A DNA stretch of 64,000 bases from Actinomadura opuntiae (GCF_030283205.1 NZ_JASNWF010000017.1:186001-250000); one strand, 5' to 3'; positions 40,240-49,424 are shown, numbered from the stretch's first letter. The notes: a model not told the origin generated them from the letters alone. Numbers and translations: made by a program.

Positions 40240-40545
40240 GGCGGGAATGGTAACGCTCCCGGGCGCGGGAGTCGGCCTCGCGCTCCGGCCGGTCGATCCG
40301 GGCGCGCCGTGGCTGCCTGTACTGATCGTCGGTCTCCCTCCCGTGCCGGGCCGCGATCGGCGGGCGAAACAGCAGAGTATGGCCCATCGGCGCCCGGCAA
40401 CAGAGGGAAATGACGCAGATGTTCCGATTTGTCGCTAACTGATGCGAGTTCGGAATACGGACGAAAGGTGGCCAAGGGGTTGCGGAGGCGTCGCGTCGCG
40501 CCTCTATGATCGGGCCACCCTACGTGCCGGAACGTCCGAGGTCCC
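40240..40545. other. Intergenic region between the chelatase and conservon 1
   Basis: No coding feature is supported. The right part holds a plausible promoter (listed separately); the left part would hold the chelatase promoter, where I see no clear -10. Confidence 0.5.
40480..40510 (+). promoter_or_regulatory. Probable promoter of conservon 1
   Basis: TTGCGG (40480-40485) and TATGAT (40505-40510) are 19 bases apart, about 35 bases before the CvnA ATG. The spacing is slightly long for a housekeeping promoter. Confidence 0.45.
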
Positions 40546-43410
40546 ATGAGAACCGCACGCACGCGCCCGATCCGGTCCAAGGTCGCCGCGCTCCTTCTCG
40601 TTCCGCTCGTCTCGCTGGTCGCGATCTGGGTGTACGCCGCCGACATCACCGGCCGCGCCGCCCTCGCCCAGCGCAAGTACCACACGCTGAACGAGCAGTT
40701 CGCCGCGTCCGGCCAGGGCCTGCTGGTGGAGCTGGGCAAGGAGCGGCAGGCGTCGGTGGTGTTCCTCAGCGGGCCGCGCAGGGCCGCGTCCACGCCCGCG
40801 AGCCTGACCGGGCAGCGCGCCCGCCTCGACAAGGCCGTGGCCGCCTTCCGCCGCAGCTCCACCTCCGACGCCGCGCGCGGCGCCACCACGGCCGAGATGC
40901 GCTCGCGGGTCTCGGACGTGCTGAGGGCGCTCGGCGGGCTCGGCGAGCTGCGCGCCGCCGTCGACGCGCGCCGGATCGACCGGCTGACCGCCGTCAACGA
41001 CTACAGCAGCATGGTCGACGTGATGCACCGGCTGTACGACAGCCTGATCGTCATCGACGACTCCTCGCTCTACAACTGGACGCTGTCCGACCGCGCCGCC
41101 GGGCGCGCGATGGAACTGCTGCAGCGGGAGAACGCGCTGGTCGCCGGCGCGCTCGTCACGCACGGCCGGATGACCGCCGCCGAGCACCGGATGTTCCTGG
41201 AGATGCTCGGCGAGCAGCGCTGGCAGTGGCAGCGGCAGCGCTCGCTGGCCGACCCGAAGACCTACGCGCGGCTCACCGCGCCGGTGTTCGCCTCCACCCA
41301 GTACCACGCCTACAAGGACATCGAGGACCAGATCGCCGCGCACGACCGCGGGCCGCTGCCGATCAGCGCGTGGCAGTGGCAGGAGACCGCGCAGCCGCTG
41401 GTGCTGTCGGTCAACAAGATGATCATGGACAACACCAACGGGGCCGCGGAACGCGCCGACGGGCTCGGCCGCGACGCCTACCTCCGGCTCGGCGTCGTCG
41501 GCGGCGCCGGCCTGCTGGTCATCGCCCTGTCGGTGCTGCTGGTGCTGCGGTTCGGCCGCGGCGTCGTCCGCGAGCTGGTCGGGCTGCGCGGCTCGGCGGA
41601 GGAGCTGGCGGACGAGCGGCTGCCGCGCCTGGTCGAGCGGCTGCGCCGCAACGAGCCGGTGGACGTCGAGGCGGAGGCGCCCGCGCTGCCGCGCGGCCGC
41701 ACCACCGAGGTCGCCCGGCTCGCCGAGTCGTTTGCCAAGGTCCAGCGCACCGCCGTGGACGCCGCCGTCGGGCAGGCCGAGCTGCGCGCCGGCGTCAGCC
41801 GGATCTTCCTCAACATCGCCCGCCGCAACCAGTCGCTGCTGCACCGCCAGCTGACGATGCTGGACGGGCTGGAGAGCCGCGCCGAGGCCGACGACCTGGA
41901 GGCGCTGTTCCGCATCGACCACCTCACCACCCGCATGCGGCGGCACGCCGAGAGCCTCATCATCCTGTCCGGCGCCACCCCCGGGCGCGGCTGGCGGCGG
42001 CCGGTGCACATCACCGACGTGCTGCGCGCCGCCGTCGCCGAGATCGAGGACTACCCCCGGGTCGCGGTGCTGACCGAGTCCGAGGACGGGCTGGTCGGCT
42101 CCGCCGTCACCGACGTCGTGCACCTGCTGGCCGAGCTGCTGGAGAACGCGGCGTCGTTCTCCCCGCCCAACACCGAGGTGCGGGTGATGGCCGAGCGGGT
42201 CGGCACCGGGTTCGTCGTGGAGGTCGAGGACCGCGGCCTCGGCGTGAAGCCGGAGGCGCTCGCCGAGATCAACCGGCGGCTCGCCGAGCCGCCGGAGTTC
42301 GACCTGGTCGACACCGACCAGCTCGGGCTGTTCGTGGTCGCCCGGCTCGCGGCGCGGCACGGCATCGACGTCACGCTGCACCGCTCCCCGTACGGGGGCG
42401 TGACCGCGATCGTGCTGATGCCGCACGACCTGGTGGTGCCGGCCGACCGGATGGGCGACGACCTGCCCCTCGACGGCGAGTCCGGCGCGCCGGCCGTCGA
42501 GGCGGGCGCGGACGCCGGAGAGCCGGCCGCCCCCGACCCGGAGGCGCCCGACGCGGAACCGGCGGACGAGCCGGCCGGCGCGGAGCCCGCCGGCGCTGGG
42601 CCGACGTTCATGGGCACCCCGTACGCCGACACGCCCTTCGGCGGGACGCCGCGTCCGGAGGTCGTCACGCGCGCCGAGGTCGTCCCGGACATCGGGGTGT
42701 TCGCCCGCCGCGACCCCGGACGCGCCGGACCGGCGCGTCCGAGCGGGGCGTGGTCCGAGCCGGTGCCGCTGCGAGAGGCGCCGCCCGTCCTGCCGCAGCT
42801 CGCCGGCCCGGTGAACCCGTGGGGCAGCCCCGAGGACACCGACCCGGGCGGGCCGCCCGGCGGTCGGCGCGGCGCGTCCGCGAACCCCTGGTCCGACGAC
42901 GCCGCGGACGGCGTTCCAGCGCATAGGGAAGACGAGCCGTCCGCCGCCGACGGCTGGGAGCCCGCGCCCGTGTACGCGTCCGGCGTCCGCACGCCGAACG
43001 CACCGGTCGGCACCCCGCCGGACGACGCCCGCCCGGACGAGACGCTGAGGGACGGAGCGCCGCCGCACGAGGCGCCGCCGACCGGCGCGGAACGGCACGG
43101 TGCGCGTCCAGCCGATGACTCGGCGGTGAACGGCGACCCCGGGAGCGGTACCGTCGTCGGCGGCGAGCGCCCTCGCGGCGCGGAGCACGGGCATCCCGCC
43201 GGGACCCACGCGGGGCTGCCCCGCCGGGTCCGGCAGGAGAACCTGGCGCCGCAGCTGCGCAAGGAACCGCCGCCGCCTCCCTCCGTGGGCGGCGGCGCGG
43301 CCGGCGGGGTCGCGAGATCCCCCGAGGAGGCGCGCTCGCTGATGGCCTCGGTACAGCAGGGATGGCGGCGCGGACGCGCGTCCGATGGGGAGGATGAGGG
43401 GACCCGATGA
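40546..43410 (+). CDS. Conservon 1 sensor: nitrate/nitrite-sensor-type histidine kinase (CvnA)
   Basis: A 954-residue membrane kinase. Membrane segments are at about 12-32 and 313-335, with an extracellular helical sensor of the NIT type between. A HAMP-like linker leads to a phosphoacceptor-like helix with NIARRNQSLLHRQLTMLD near 423-440, an HATPase_c domain (ELLENAASF about 530, DRGLGV about 561), and a disordered Pro/Ala/Gly-rich tail of about 300 residues. CvnA proteins act with the three following gene products in a membrane complex like a eukaryotic G-protein system. It overlaps cvnB by four bases. Confidence 0.92.
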   Translation: MRTARTRPIRSKVAALLLVPLVSLVAIWVYAADITGRAALAQRKYHTLNEQFAASGQGLLVELGKERQASVVFLSGPRRAASTPASLTGQRARLDKAVAAFRRSSTSDAARGATTAEMRSRVSDVLRALGGLGELRAAVDARRIDRLTAVNDYSSMVDVMHRLYDSLIVIDDSSLYNWTLSDRAAGRAMELLQRENALVAGALVTHGRMTAAEHRMFLEMLGEQRWQWQRQRSLADPKTYARLTAPVFASTQYHAYKDIEDQIAAHDRGPLPISAWQWQETAQPLVLSVNKMIMDNTNGAAERADGLGRDAYLRLGVVGGAGLLVIALSVLLVLRFGRGVVRELVGLRGSAEELADERLPRLVERLRRNEPVDVEAEAPALPRGRTTEVARLAESFAKVQRTAVDAAVGQAELRAGVSRIFLNIARRNQSLLHRQLTMLDGLESRAEADDLEALFRIDHLTTRMRRHAESLIILSGATPGRGWRRPVHITDVLRAAVAEIEDYPRVAVLTESEDGLVGSAVTDVVHLLAELLENAASFSPPNTEVRVMAERVGTGFVVEVEDRGLGVKPEALAEINRRLAEPPEFDLVDTDQLGLFVVARLAARHGIDVTLHRSPYGGVTAIVLMPHDLVVPADRMGDDLPLDGESGAPAVEAGADAGEPAAPDPEAPDAEPADEPAGAEPAGAGPTFMGTPYADTPFGGTPRPEVVTRAEVVPDIGVFARRDPGRAGPARPSGAWSEPVPLREAPPVLPQLAGPVNPWGSPEDTDPGGPPGGRRGASANPWSDDAADGVPAHREDEPSAADGWEPAPVYASGVRTPNAPVGTPPDDARPDETLRDGAPPHEAPPTGAERHGARPADDSAVNGDPGSGTVVGGERPRGAEHGHPAGTHAGLPRRVRQENLAPQLRKEPPPPPSVGGGAAGGVARSPEEARSLMASVQQGWRRGRASDGEDEGTR

Positions 43411-43874
43411 TGCACAACACGGTCACCGGCGAGCTCAACTGGCTGCTCAACGACTTCGCCGAGCGCGTCACGAGCGTGCGGCAGGCGGTGATCCTGTCCC
43501 GCGACGGGCTGGCGGTCGCCGCGTCCAGCGAGCTCGGCCGCGAGGACGCCGAGCACCTGTCCGCGCTGGCGTCCGGCGTGCAGAGCCTGGCCCGCGGCGC
43601 CGGCCGGCACTTCGCGGGCGGCAGCGTCCGCCAGACCATCATCGAGATGGACGCGCTGCTGCTGTTCGTCACCGCGGCCGGCGACGGCACCTGCCTGGCG
43701 GTGATCGCCGAGGCGGAGGCCGACGCGGGCCTGGTCGCCTACGAGATGGCGGTGCTGGTCAAGCGGGTCGGGCAGCATCTGCAGGCCGCCCCGCGCTCCG
43801 AGCCGGCCGGCGGTTTCGGCGCCGGTTTCGGCGGCGGGTTCGGGGCCGGGGGAGGCGTCCCGCAGGGACGGTGA
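43407..43874 (+). CDS. Conservon 1 roadblock/LC7 domain protein (CvnB)
   Basis: A 155-residue roadblock/LC7 protein: GELNWLLNDFAERVTSVRQAVILSRDGLAVAASSEL, QSLARGAGRHFAGGSVRQTIIEMD and LLLFVTAAGDGTCLAVIAEAEADAGLVAYEMAVLVKRVG. In conservons it is thought to bind or regulate the CvnD GTPase. The last 20 residues are Gly-rich (three GGFGAGF-type repeats), which the second copy lacks. The ATG overlaps the cvnA stop. Confidence 0.93.
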   Translation: MMHNTVTGELNWLLNDFAERVTSVRQAVILSRDGLAVAASSELGREDAEHLSALASGVQSLARGAGRHFAGGSVRQTIIEMDALLLFVTAAGDGTCLAVIAEAEADAGLVAYEMAVLVKRVGQHLQAAPRSEPAGGFGAGFGGGFGAGGGVPQGR

Positions 43875-43938
43875 CCCCGGGCGGAGCCCGTCCGGGGAGA
43901 AGTGGGGGGACCGTGGCCCCTCGGGGAGGTGCTGACCG

Positions 43939-44316
43939 ATGAACCCGTCGGCGGAGCGGTGGCTGGACCGGGAGGCCGGCCCGCTCGTCCGCCCCTACGC
44001 GCGGACGCGGGGCCGGACCCGTCCCGCGGGTCCGGGCTTCGACCTGATCGCGGTGGTCGCGGCCACCGGCGCGCAGCCGGGCGACCGGCTGCGCTACAGC
44101 CCCGACCACGCGCGGATCCTGCGCGGCTGCGCCCGCCCCGTCGCGGTCGTCGACCTGGCCTCGGAGTTCGGGCTGCCGCTCGGGGTCGTCCGGGTGCTGC
44201 TCGGCGACCTGCGCGACGAGGGGCTCATCGCGGTGGTGGACTCCGCCGCGCCCGCGGGCGGACGCCCGGGGCGGGGCGTGCTGAGGGAGGTGCTCAATGG
44301 CCTACGCGCCCTCTGA
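43939..44316 (+). CDS. Conservon 1 DUF742 protein (CvnC)
   Basis: A 125-residue DUF742 protein. The GPLVRPYARTRGRTRP start and the ILRGCARPVAVVDLASEFGLPLGVVRVLLGDLRDEGLI winged-helix-like core are typical. It may link the sensor complex to DNA or partner proteins. Its end overlaps the GTPase gene by 20 bases, and the same overlap is found in conservon 2. Confidence 0.93.
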   Translation: MNPSAERWLDREAGPLVRPYARTRGRTRPAGPGFDLIAVVAATGAQPGDRLRYSPDHARILRGCARPVAVVDLASEFGLPLGVVRVLLGDLRDEGLIAVVDSAAPAGGRPGRGVLREVLNGLRAL

Positions 44317-44974
44317 CCCCGGCACCGGCCCGGGGACCGGCTCCGGTGCCGGCTCCGGTCCCGGGCTCGCCGCCCGCCCGCTGGTCACCACCAAGATCCT
44401 CATCGCCGGCGGGTTCGGCGCGGGCAAGACCACGATGGTCGGCTCGATCAGCGAGATCCGGCCGCTGCGCACCGAGGAGCCGCTGACCGACCGCGGCGTC
44501 GGCGTCGACGACGTCACGGGCGTGCGGGCCAAGACCACCACGACCGTCGCCATGGACTTCGGCCGCATCACGCTGTCGGACCAGCTGCTGCTCTACCTGT
44601 TCGGCACGCCCGGCCAGGACCGCTTCTGGTTCATGTGGGACGAGCTGGCCGCCGGCGCGATCGGCGCGGTCGTGCTGGCCGACACCCGGCGGCTGACCGG
44701 CTGCTTCCCCGCCATCGACTACTTCGAGCGGCGCCGCCTTCCGTTCGTGGTGGCCGTCAACTGCTTCGACGGCGCGCGCCGCCACGACCCCCGGGACGTG
44801 GCGATCGCGCTGGACCTCGATCCGGGCGTCCCGGTGCTGCTGTGCGACGCGCGCCGCCGCGCGTCGTCCAAGCAGGTGCTCATCGCGCTGATGGAGCACG
44901 TGCTGAGCTGGCCGGACGCCGGAGGCCGCGCGGATGACGCTCGGTCACCTGATCGTCGCGGACCCGCGACGTAG
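44297..44974 (+). CDS. Conservon 1 ATP/GTP-binding protein (CvnD)
   Basis: A 225-residue small GTPase of the conservon class. Walker A is GGFGAGKTT near residue 38; TTTTVAMDFGRITL is the switch region, FGTPGQDRFWFMWDEL the G3 region, and VNCFDG stands where NKxD is usual. It is held to act as the switch of the complex. A Gly/Pro-rich stretch of 25 residues precedes the fold, and the last 20 residues are Asp/Arg-rich. GGGAGG lies before the ATG, inside the cvnC gene. Confidence 0.93.
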   Translation: MAYAPSDPGTGPGTGSGAGSGPGLAARPLVTTKILIAGGFGAGKTTMVGSISEIRPLRTEEPLTDRGVGVDDVTGVRAKTTTTVAMDFGRITLSDQLLLYLFGTPGQDRFWFMWDELAAGAIGAVVLADTRRLTGCFPAIDYFERRRLPFVVAVNCFDGARRHDPRDVAIALDLDPGVPVLLCDARRRASSKQVLIALMEHVLSWPDAGGRADDARSPDRRGPAT

Positions 44975-45023
44975 TAGAGTCCCGCAGACCCCCGTACATC
45001 CCGCATCGGGAGGTTCCCCCCGC

Positions 45024-45080
45024 ATGACTCACCCCCCATCGCCGAAAGCCACCGATGTGAGCATGGTCCCCGAGCCGTGA
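45024..45080 (+). CDS. Possible 18-residue leader peptide in front of the second CvnA gene
   Basis: ATG at 45024 with GGGAGG about ten bases upstream codes for MTHPPSPKATDVSMVPEP and stops at 45078-45080, overlapping the GTG start (45077) of cvnA2 in a GTGATG string. cvnA2 has no good ribosome binding site of its own, so translational coupling to this short ORF is likely. It has no known homologue that I recognise, and the peptide itself may not matter. Confidence 0.45.
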   Translation: MTHPPSPKATDVSMVPEP

Positions 45081-47917
45081 TGGCCGCCCGCTTCTCCTCG
45101 ATCCGGGCGAGGATCACCCTCCTGGTCCTCGTGCCGCTGCTCGCGCTGGCCGCGCTGTGGATGTTCCTCACCGGCATCACCTACGGGGACGCCCACCAGC
45201 TCCTGCAGAGCCGCAAGTTCCAGCAGGAGGCGGTGCTGCCCACGCAGCGGCTGATGAACGCGCTGCAGAAGGAGCGCCGGCTGTCGATGGCCGACGCCGG
45301 CGCGGCCCGCGCGGTGGACCCGGACGCGCTGCGCGCCCAGCGGCGGGCGACCGACGGCGCCGTGAAGGAGCTGCGGAAGGGCTTCGGGGACGGCGCGCTG
45401 CGCGACTCGATCCTGCCGGGCGTCGTCAGGCGGATGGACGACCTGCTGGCCCGGCTCGGCACGCTGGAGGCGACCCGGCACGGCGTGGACGACCGGGCCT
45501 CCGGCCGCGCGGACGTGCTGGCCGACTACAGCGCCATCATCGACGCGGGGTTCGCCATCTACAGCGCGACGACCCCGGCGAACGGGACCATCACCGCCGA
45601 CGCGCGCACGCTCACCTCCGTCGGCCGCGGCCGGGAGTTCCTGTCCCGCGAGGACGCGCTGCTGACCGGCGCGCTCGCCGCCGGGCACCTGAGCGCCGCC
45701 GAGCGCGGCGAGTTCGCGCAGCTGGTCGGCGCGCAGCGGATGTCGTACGCCGACAACGTCCCGAACCTGCCCGCCGCCGACCGCACCCGCTACGAGCGCC
45801 TCACCGCCACCCCGCAGTTCGCGCAGCTGCGCAGGCTGGAGGACCAGGTGATCCGGGGCACCGAGCCGGCCCGGACCCCGACCAAGAAGCAGGTGCCCGC
45901 GGGACGGACCGCCACCGGCGCGGCGGCGGGGAACCGGAACGCCACCGCCGGACGGTCGGTGCGCGCCGCGCGGGTGCAGCCCGTCGAGCCGTCCCAGTGG
46001 CGGGCGGCCGCCGACGCCGCCGACGACCGCCTCTACGACTTCGAGAACCGCGCCCTCGACGACATCACCGGCAAGTCGCAGCACATCGCGGTCGGCGTGT
46101 TCGTCCGGCTCGGCGTCGCCGGCGGCCTCGGTCTGGTCGCGTTCGTGCTGTCCGCGCTGATCGCGGTCCGGGTGTCGCGGCGGCTGCTGCGCGAGTGCCG
46201 CACGCTGGCCGGCGCGGTCGTGGAGTTCACCCAGAAGCGGCTCCCGCTGCTGGCCGAGCAGGTCCGCGCCGGGCGGCCCGCCGAACCCGAGCCCGAGCCC
46301 GGCGTCGACTTCCGGATCCGCGAGATCCGGCAGATCGCCGACTCCTTCGGCCGGGCCCGCGAGGCGGTGCTGCTGGCCGCGGCCGGCGAGGTCGCCGCGC
46401 GGCGCGGGATCAGCGAGGTGTTCGTCAACCTCGCCCGCCGCAACCAGGCGCTGCTGCACCGCCAGCTCAGCCTGCTCGACACCATGGAGCGCCGCACCGA
46501 GGACCCGTCGGAGCTGTCGGACCTGTTCCGCCTCGACCACCTCGCCACCCGCATGCGCCGGCACGCCGAGGGCCTGGTCATCCTGGCCGGCAAGACGGCG
46601 GGCCGCGGCTGGCGGCGGCCCGTCCCGCTGGTGGACGTGGTGCGCGGCGCGGTCGCCGAGGTCGAGGACTACCCGCGGGTGCGGGTGCAGCCGCTGCCGC
46701 GGATCGCGCTGCTCGGCTCCGCCGTCGCCGACGTCATCCACCTGCTGGCCGAGGTGGTGGAGAACGCCACCACGTTCTCGCCGCCGCAGTCGCCGGTGCG
46801 GGTCAGCGGGCACCCGGTCGCCAACGGCTTCGCGATCGAGGTGGAGGACCGCGGCCTCGGCATGACCGAGGAGGCGCTGCGCGCCGCGAACGCGCGGCTG
46901 GAGGACCCGCCGGAGTTCGACCCGTCCGACAGCGCGCAGCTCGGCCTGTTCGTCGTGGCGCGGCTCGCCGAGCGGCACGACATCAAGGTGACGCTGCGGC
47001 AGTCGCCGTACGGCGGCACCACCGCGATCACGCTGATCCCCGGCTCCCTCATCGTCGACACCGCGGAGCCGGAGCCGGTCTCGCGCCGCAACACCGGCCC
47101 GATGCGGCTGCCCGCCACGACGACCGCAGGCGCGCTGCCGGCGGCCGCCGCGCCGGCGGTGGAGCAGGGCGGCGTCGTCCGGCTGGTCGCCGAGGCCGAG
47201 CCCGTCCGGGGCGACTCCGCGCGTCCCACGCCCGCCGGACGCGAGCCAGTACGCGCCGAGCCGGTGCGCGCCGAGCCCGTGCAGGCCGAGCCCGTGCAGG
47301 TCGAGGCGCCGGGGCTGACGCCGCTTCCGGAGCGCCGCCGCGCGCAGCGCGACCGTCCGCAGGCGGCGCCGGAGCCCGCACGGGACACGGCGCCCGACGC
47401 TGCGCCGGAGCCCGCGCCCGCCGGGGCTGAGGAGCCCGAGGCGCCGCTGAGGGACGGCGAGCTTCCCAAGCGCCGCCGGCAGACGCACCTCGCGCCGCAA
47501 CTGAAGGACCGGGTGGACGCCCATCTGGCCGCGCGGGGGCAGGCGCCCCCGCCCGCCGCGACTCCGTCCGCACCACAGCAGCCCGCGTCCCAGCAGCCCG
47601 CACCTCAGCAGCCCGCGTCCCAGCAGCCCGCACCTCAGCAGCCCGCGGCCCGGCCGCAGGCACCGGGGCCCGCGCCGGAGCCGTCCATGCCGATGGCGGC
47701 CCCTGTCCCCGCCGACGCGGCACCGCCCGGACCGCGCGGCGCGCCCGGCGGCGGGACCGCTCCACCGGACGTCCCGGACGCGGCCCGCTCACCCGAGACC
47801 ATGCGATCGATGATGTCCGCCATGCAGCGCGGCTGGCAGCGCGGCAGGCGGGACGCGGCCGACGCCGAGGCGGAGGCCGCACCCAACCGAGGCGACCAGG
47901 AGGACGACGCCCCATGA
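45077..47917 (+). CDS. Conservon 2 sensor: nitrate/nitrite-sensor-type histidine kinase (CvnA)
   Basis: A 946-residue paralogue of the kinase at 40546. Membrane segments at about 12-30 and 335-355 flank a NIT-like sensor that differs strongly from copy 1; the kinase core is close: VNLARRNQALLHRQLSLLD (about 448-466), VVENATTFSPP (about 558) and DRGLGM. The tail of about 260 residues is disordered, with 15-bp and 30-bp repeats. A GTG at 45077 or ATG at 45080 can start it; both overlap the short upstream ORF. It overlaps the roadblock gene by four bases. Confidence 0.92.
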   Translation: MMAARFSSIRARITLLVLVPLLALAALWMFLTGITYGDAHQLLQSRKFQQEAVLPTQRLMNALQKERRLSMADAGAARAVDPDALRAQRRATDGAVKELRKGFGDGALRDSILPGVVRRMDDLLARLGTLEATRHGVDDRASGRADVLADYSAIIDAGFAIYSATTPANGTITADARTLTSVGRGREFLSREDALLTGALAAGHLSAAERGEFAQLVGAQRMSYADNVPNLPAADRTRYERLTATPQFAQLRRLEDQVIRGTEPARTPTKKQVPAGRTATGAAAGNRNATAGRSVRAARVQPVEPSQWRAAADAADDRLYDFENRALDDITGKSQHIAVGVFVRLGVAGGLGLVAFVLSALIAVRVSRRLLRECRTLAGAVVEFTQKRLPLLAEQVRAGRPAEPEPEPGVDFRIREIRQIADSFGRAREAVLLAAAGEVAARRGISEVFVNLARRNQALLHRQLSLLDTMERRTEDPSELSDLFRLDHLATRMRRHAEGLVILAGKTAGRGWRRPVPLVDVVRGAVAEVEDYPRVRVQPLPRIALLGSAVADVIHLLAEVVENATTFSPPQSPVRVSGHPVANGFAIEVEDRGLGMTEEALRAANARLEDPPEFDPSDSAQLGLFVVARLAERHDIKVTLRQSPYGGTTAITLIPGSLIVDTAEPEPVSRRNTGPMRLPATTTAGALPAAAAPAVEQGGVVRLVAEAEPVRGDSARPTPAGREPVRAEPVRAEPVQAEPVQVEAPGLTPLPERRRAQRDRPQAAPEPARDTAPDAAPEPAPAGAEEPEAPLRDGELPKRRRQTHLAPQLKDRVDAHLAARGQAPPPAATPSAPQQPASQQPAPQQPASQQPAPQQPAARPQAPGPAPEPSMPMAAPVPADAAPPGPRGAPGGGTAPPDVPDAARSPETMRSMMSAMQRGWQRGRRDAADAEAEAAPNRGDQEDDAP
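47243..47302 (+). repeat. 15-bp coding repeat in the CvnA tail (copy 2)
   Basis: Four units of 15 bases, each coding for EPVRA or EPVQA/EPVQV, in the disordered C-terminal tail. Confidence 0.85.
47576..47650 (+). repeat. 30-bp perfect tandem repeat in the CvnA tail (copy 2)
   Basis: Two exact 30-base units (47576-47605 and 47606-47635) and a 15-base half unit coding for QQPASQQPAP-type repeats. It is a candidate for length variation between strains. Confidence 0.9.
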
Positions 47918-48357
47918 CAGATGCCCAGCACTCCGGCGCGGATGCCGCGGGCGGTGCCGGCGGCGAGCTGAACTGGCTGCTGGACAGCCTCGTCCAGCGG
48001 GTCGCCCAGGTGCAGAACGCGGTGGTCCTGTCGAGCGACGGCCTGCGCATGGCGGCCTCCCGGGGGCTCGGCCAGGAGGCGTCCGACCATCTCGCGGCGG
48101 TCGCCGCCAGCTTCCAGAGCCTGGCCCGCGGCGCGGGCGAGTCGTTCGGCGGCGGCCCGGTCCGGCAGACCATCGTGGAGATGGAGTCGGCGTTCCTGTT
48201 CGTCACCGCGGCCGGGCGCGGCGCCTGCCTGGCGGTGCTCGCCGACGCCGACGCCGACCTCGGCATGATCGCCTACGAGATGGCGATGCTCGTCACCCGG
48301 GTGGGCCAGCACCTGTCGGCCAACCCGCGGGTGACCGCCGCCGAGGGCGGCGTGTGA
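47914..48357 (+). CDS. Conservon 2 roadblock/LC7 domain protein (CvnB)
   Basis: A 147-residue paralogue of the protein at 43407, aligned over nearly all its length: GELNWLLDSLVQRVAQVQNAVVLSSDGLRMAASRGL, FQSLARGAGESFGGGPVRQTIVEME and FLFVTAAGRGACLAVLADADADLGMIAYEMAMLV. It has an extra 10-15 residues at the N-terminus and no Gly-rich end. The ATG overlaps the kinase stop by four bases; the next gene follows after one base. Confidence 0.93.
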   Translation: MTDAQHSGADAAGGAGGELNWLLDSLVQRVAQVQNAVVLSSDGLRMAASRGLGQEASDHLAAVAASFQSLARGAGESFGGGPVRQTIVEMESAFLFVTAAGRGACLAVLADADADLGMIAYEMAMLVTRVGQHLSANPRVTAAEGGV

Positions 48358-48358
48358 G

Positions 48359-48796
48359 GTGGACGCGACCGAGGGTTCCGTGCCTTCCGAGGGGAGGGCC
48401 GCGGGCGGCACGGGCTGGTTCGACGACGCCGCCGGGCCGGTCGTGCGGCCCTACGCGCTCACCGGCGGCCGCACCCACTACGAGGGCGTCGAGTTCGACC
48501 TCGTCGCGCTGATCGAGGCCGCCGACCCGCCGCGGGACGCGGACGCGCACCCCGCCCTGCCGCCCGCCCCGTGGTCGCCGGAGCCGGAACATGACATGAT
48601 CCTGGAGCTTTGCCGCACCCCGTTGTCGGTTGTCGAGATAGCGTCGGATCTGGAACTTCCCCTCGGGGTCGTCCGCGTCCTGCTCGGCGACCTGCTCGAC
48701 CGTTCGCTGATACAGGTCCGGCGCCCCGCGCCGGTGGCGCAGTTCCCCAGCGAGCGCGTACTCAAGGAAGTGATCGATGGAATCCGTGCGCTCTGA
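48359..48796 (+). CDS. Conservon 2 DUF742 protein (CvnC)
   Basis: A 145-residue DUF742 protein starting with a GTG one base after the roadblock stop. GPVVRPYALTGGRTHYEGVEFDLVALIEAAD and ILELCRTPLSVVEIASDLELPLGVVRVLLGDLLDRSLIQVRRPAP follow the family pattern; the middle holds a proline-rich insert of about 15 residues that copy 1 lacks. It overlaps the GTPase gene by 20 bases, as in the first conservon. Confidence 0.92.
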   Translation: MDATEGSVPSEGRAAGGTGWFDDAAGPVVRPYALTGGRTHYEGVEFDLVALIEAADPPRDADAHPALPPAPWSPEPEHDMILELCRTPLSVVEIASDLELPLGVVRVLLGDLLDRSLIQVRRPAPVAQFPSERVLKEVIDGIRAL

Positions 48797-49385
48797 CGCG
48801 GCCGCCCAGGCGGGCGATTCCGCGCTGACCGTCAAGATCCTCGTGGCCGGTGGCTTCGGAGTCGGCAAGACCACCCTGGTGAGCGCGGTCAGCGAGATCC
48901 GCCCGCTGCGCACCGAGGAGGCGCTGACCGAGAAGAGCATCGGCATCGACGACACCACCGCGGTGTCGTCCAAGACCACCACGACCGTGGCGATGGACTT
49001 CGGGCGGATCACCCTGCCCAACGGCCTCGTGCTGTTCGTGTTCGGCACGCCCGGCCAGGACCGCTTCTGGTTCATGTGGGACGAGCTCGCCAAGGGCGCG
49101 CTCGGTGCGGTCGTGCTGGTCGACACCCGTCGGCTGGCCGACTGCTTCGCCTCGGTGGACTACTTCGAGCGGCGCGGCGTGCCGTTCATCATCGGCGTGA
49201 ACCGGTTCGACGGCGCCGGTCGGCACACCCCCGACCAGGTCCGCGACGCCCTCGACCTGTCGCCCGACATCCCGGTCATCGACTGCGACGTCCGCGACCG
49301 CGAGGACGCCAAGCGCGTGCTCATCACGCTCGTCGAGCACATCATGCGCACGATGAGCGGGTCCCGGCAGGCCGTCACGTACTGA
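48777..49385 (+). CDS. Conservon 2 ATP/GTP-binding protein (CvnD)
   Basis: A 202-residue GTPase of the conservon class, highly similar to the protein at 44297: GGFGVGKTTLVSAVSEIRPLRTEEALTEKSIGIDD, TTTTVAMDFGRITL, FVFGTPGQDRFWFMWDELAKGALGAVVLVDTRRLAD and VNRFDG. It lacks the Gly-rich N-terminal stretch and the acidic tail of copy 1. A terminator follows, closing the tandem. Confidence 0.93.
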   Translation: MESVRSDAAAQAGDSALTVKILVAGGFGVGKTTLVSAVSEIRPLRTEEALTEKSIGIDDTTAVSSKTTTTVAMDFGRITLPNGLVLFVFGTPGQDRFWFMWDELAKGALGAVVLVDTRRLADCFASVDYFERRGVPFIIGVNRFDGAGRHTPDQVRDALDLSPDIPVIDCDVRDREDAKRVLITLVEHIMRTMSGSRQAVTY

Positions 49386-49424
49386 GATCCAGGCCCGACC
49401 CGGCCGCCGCGGCGGCCGGCGGAC

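Noticed and set aside
40236..40997. Minus-strand gene facing the first CvnA
   Set aside because: It is antisense to the sensor domain of CvnA and lacks any conserved motif.
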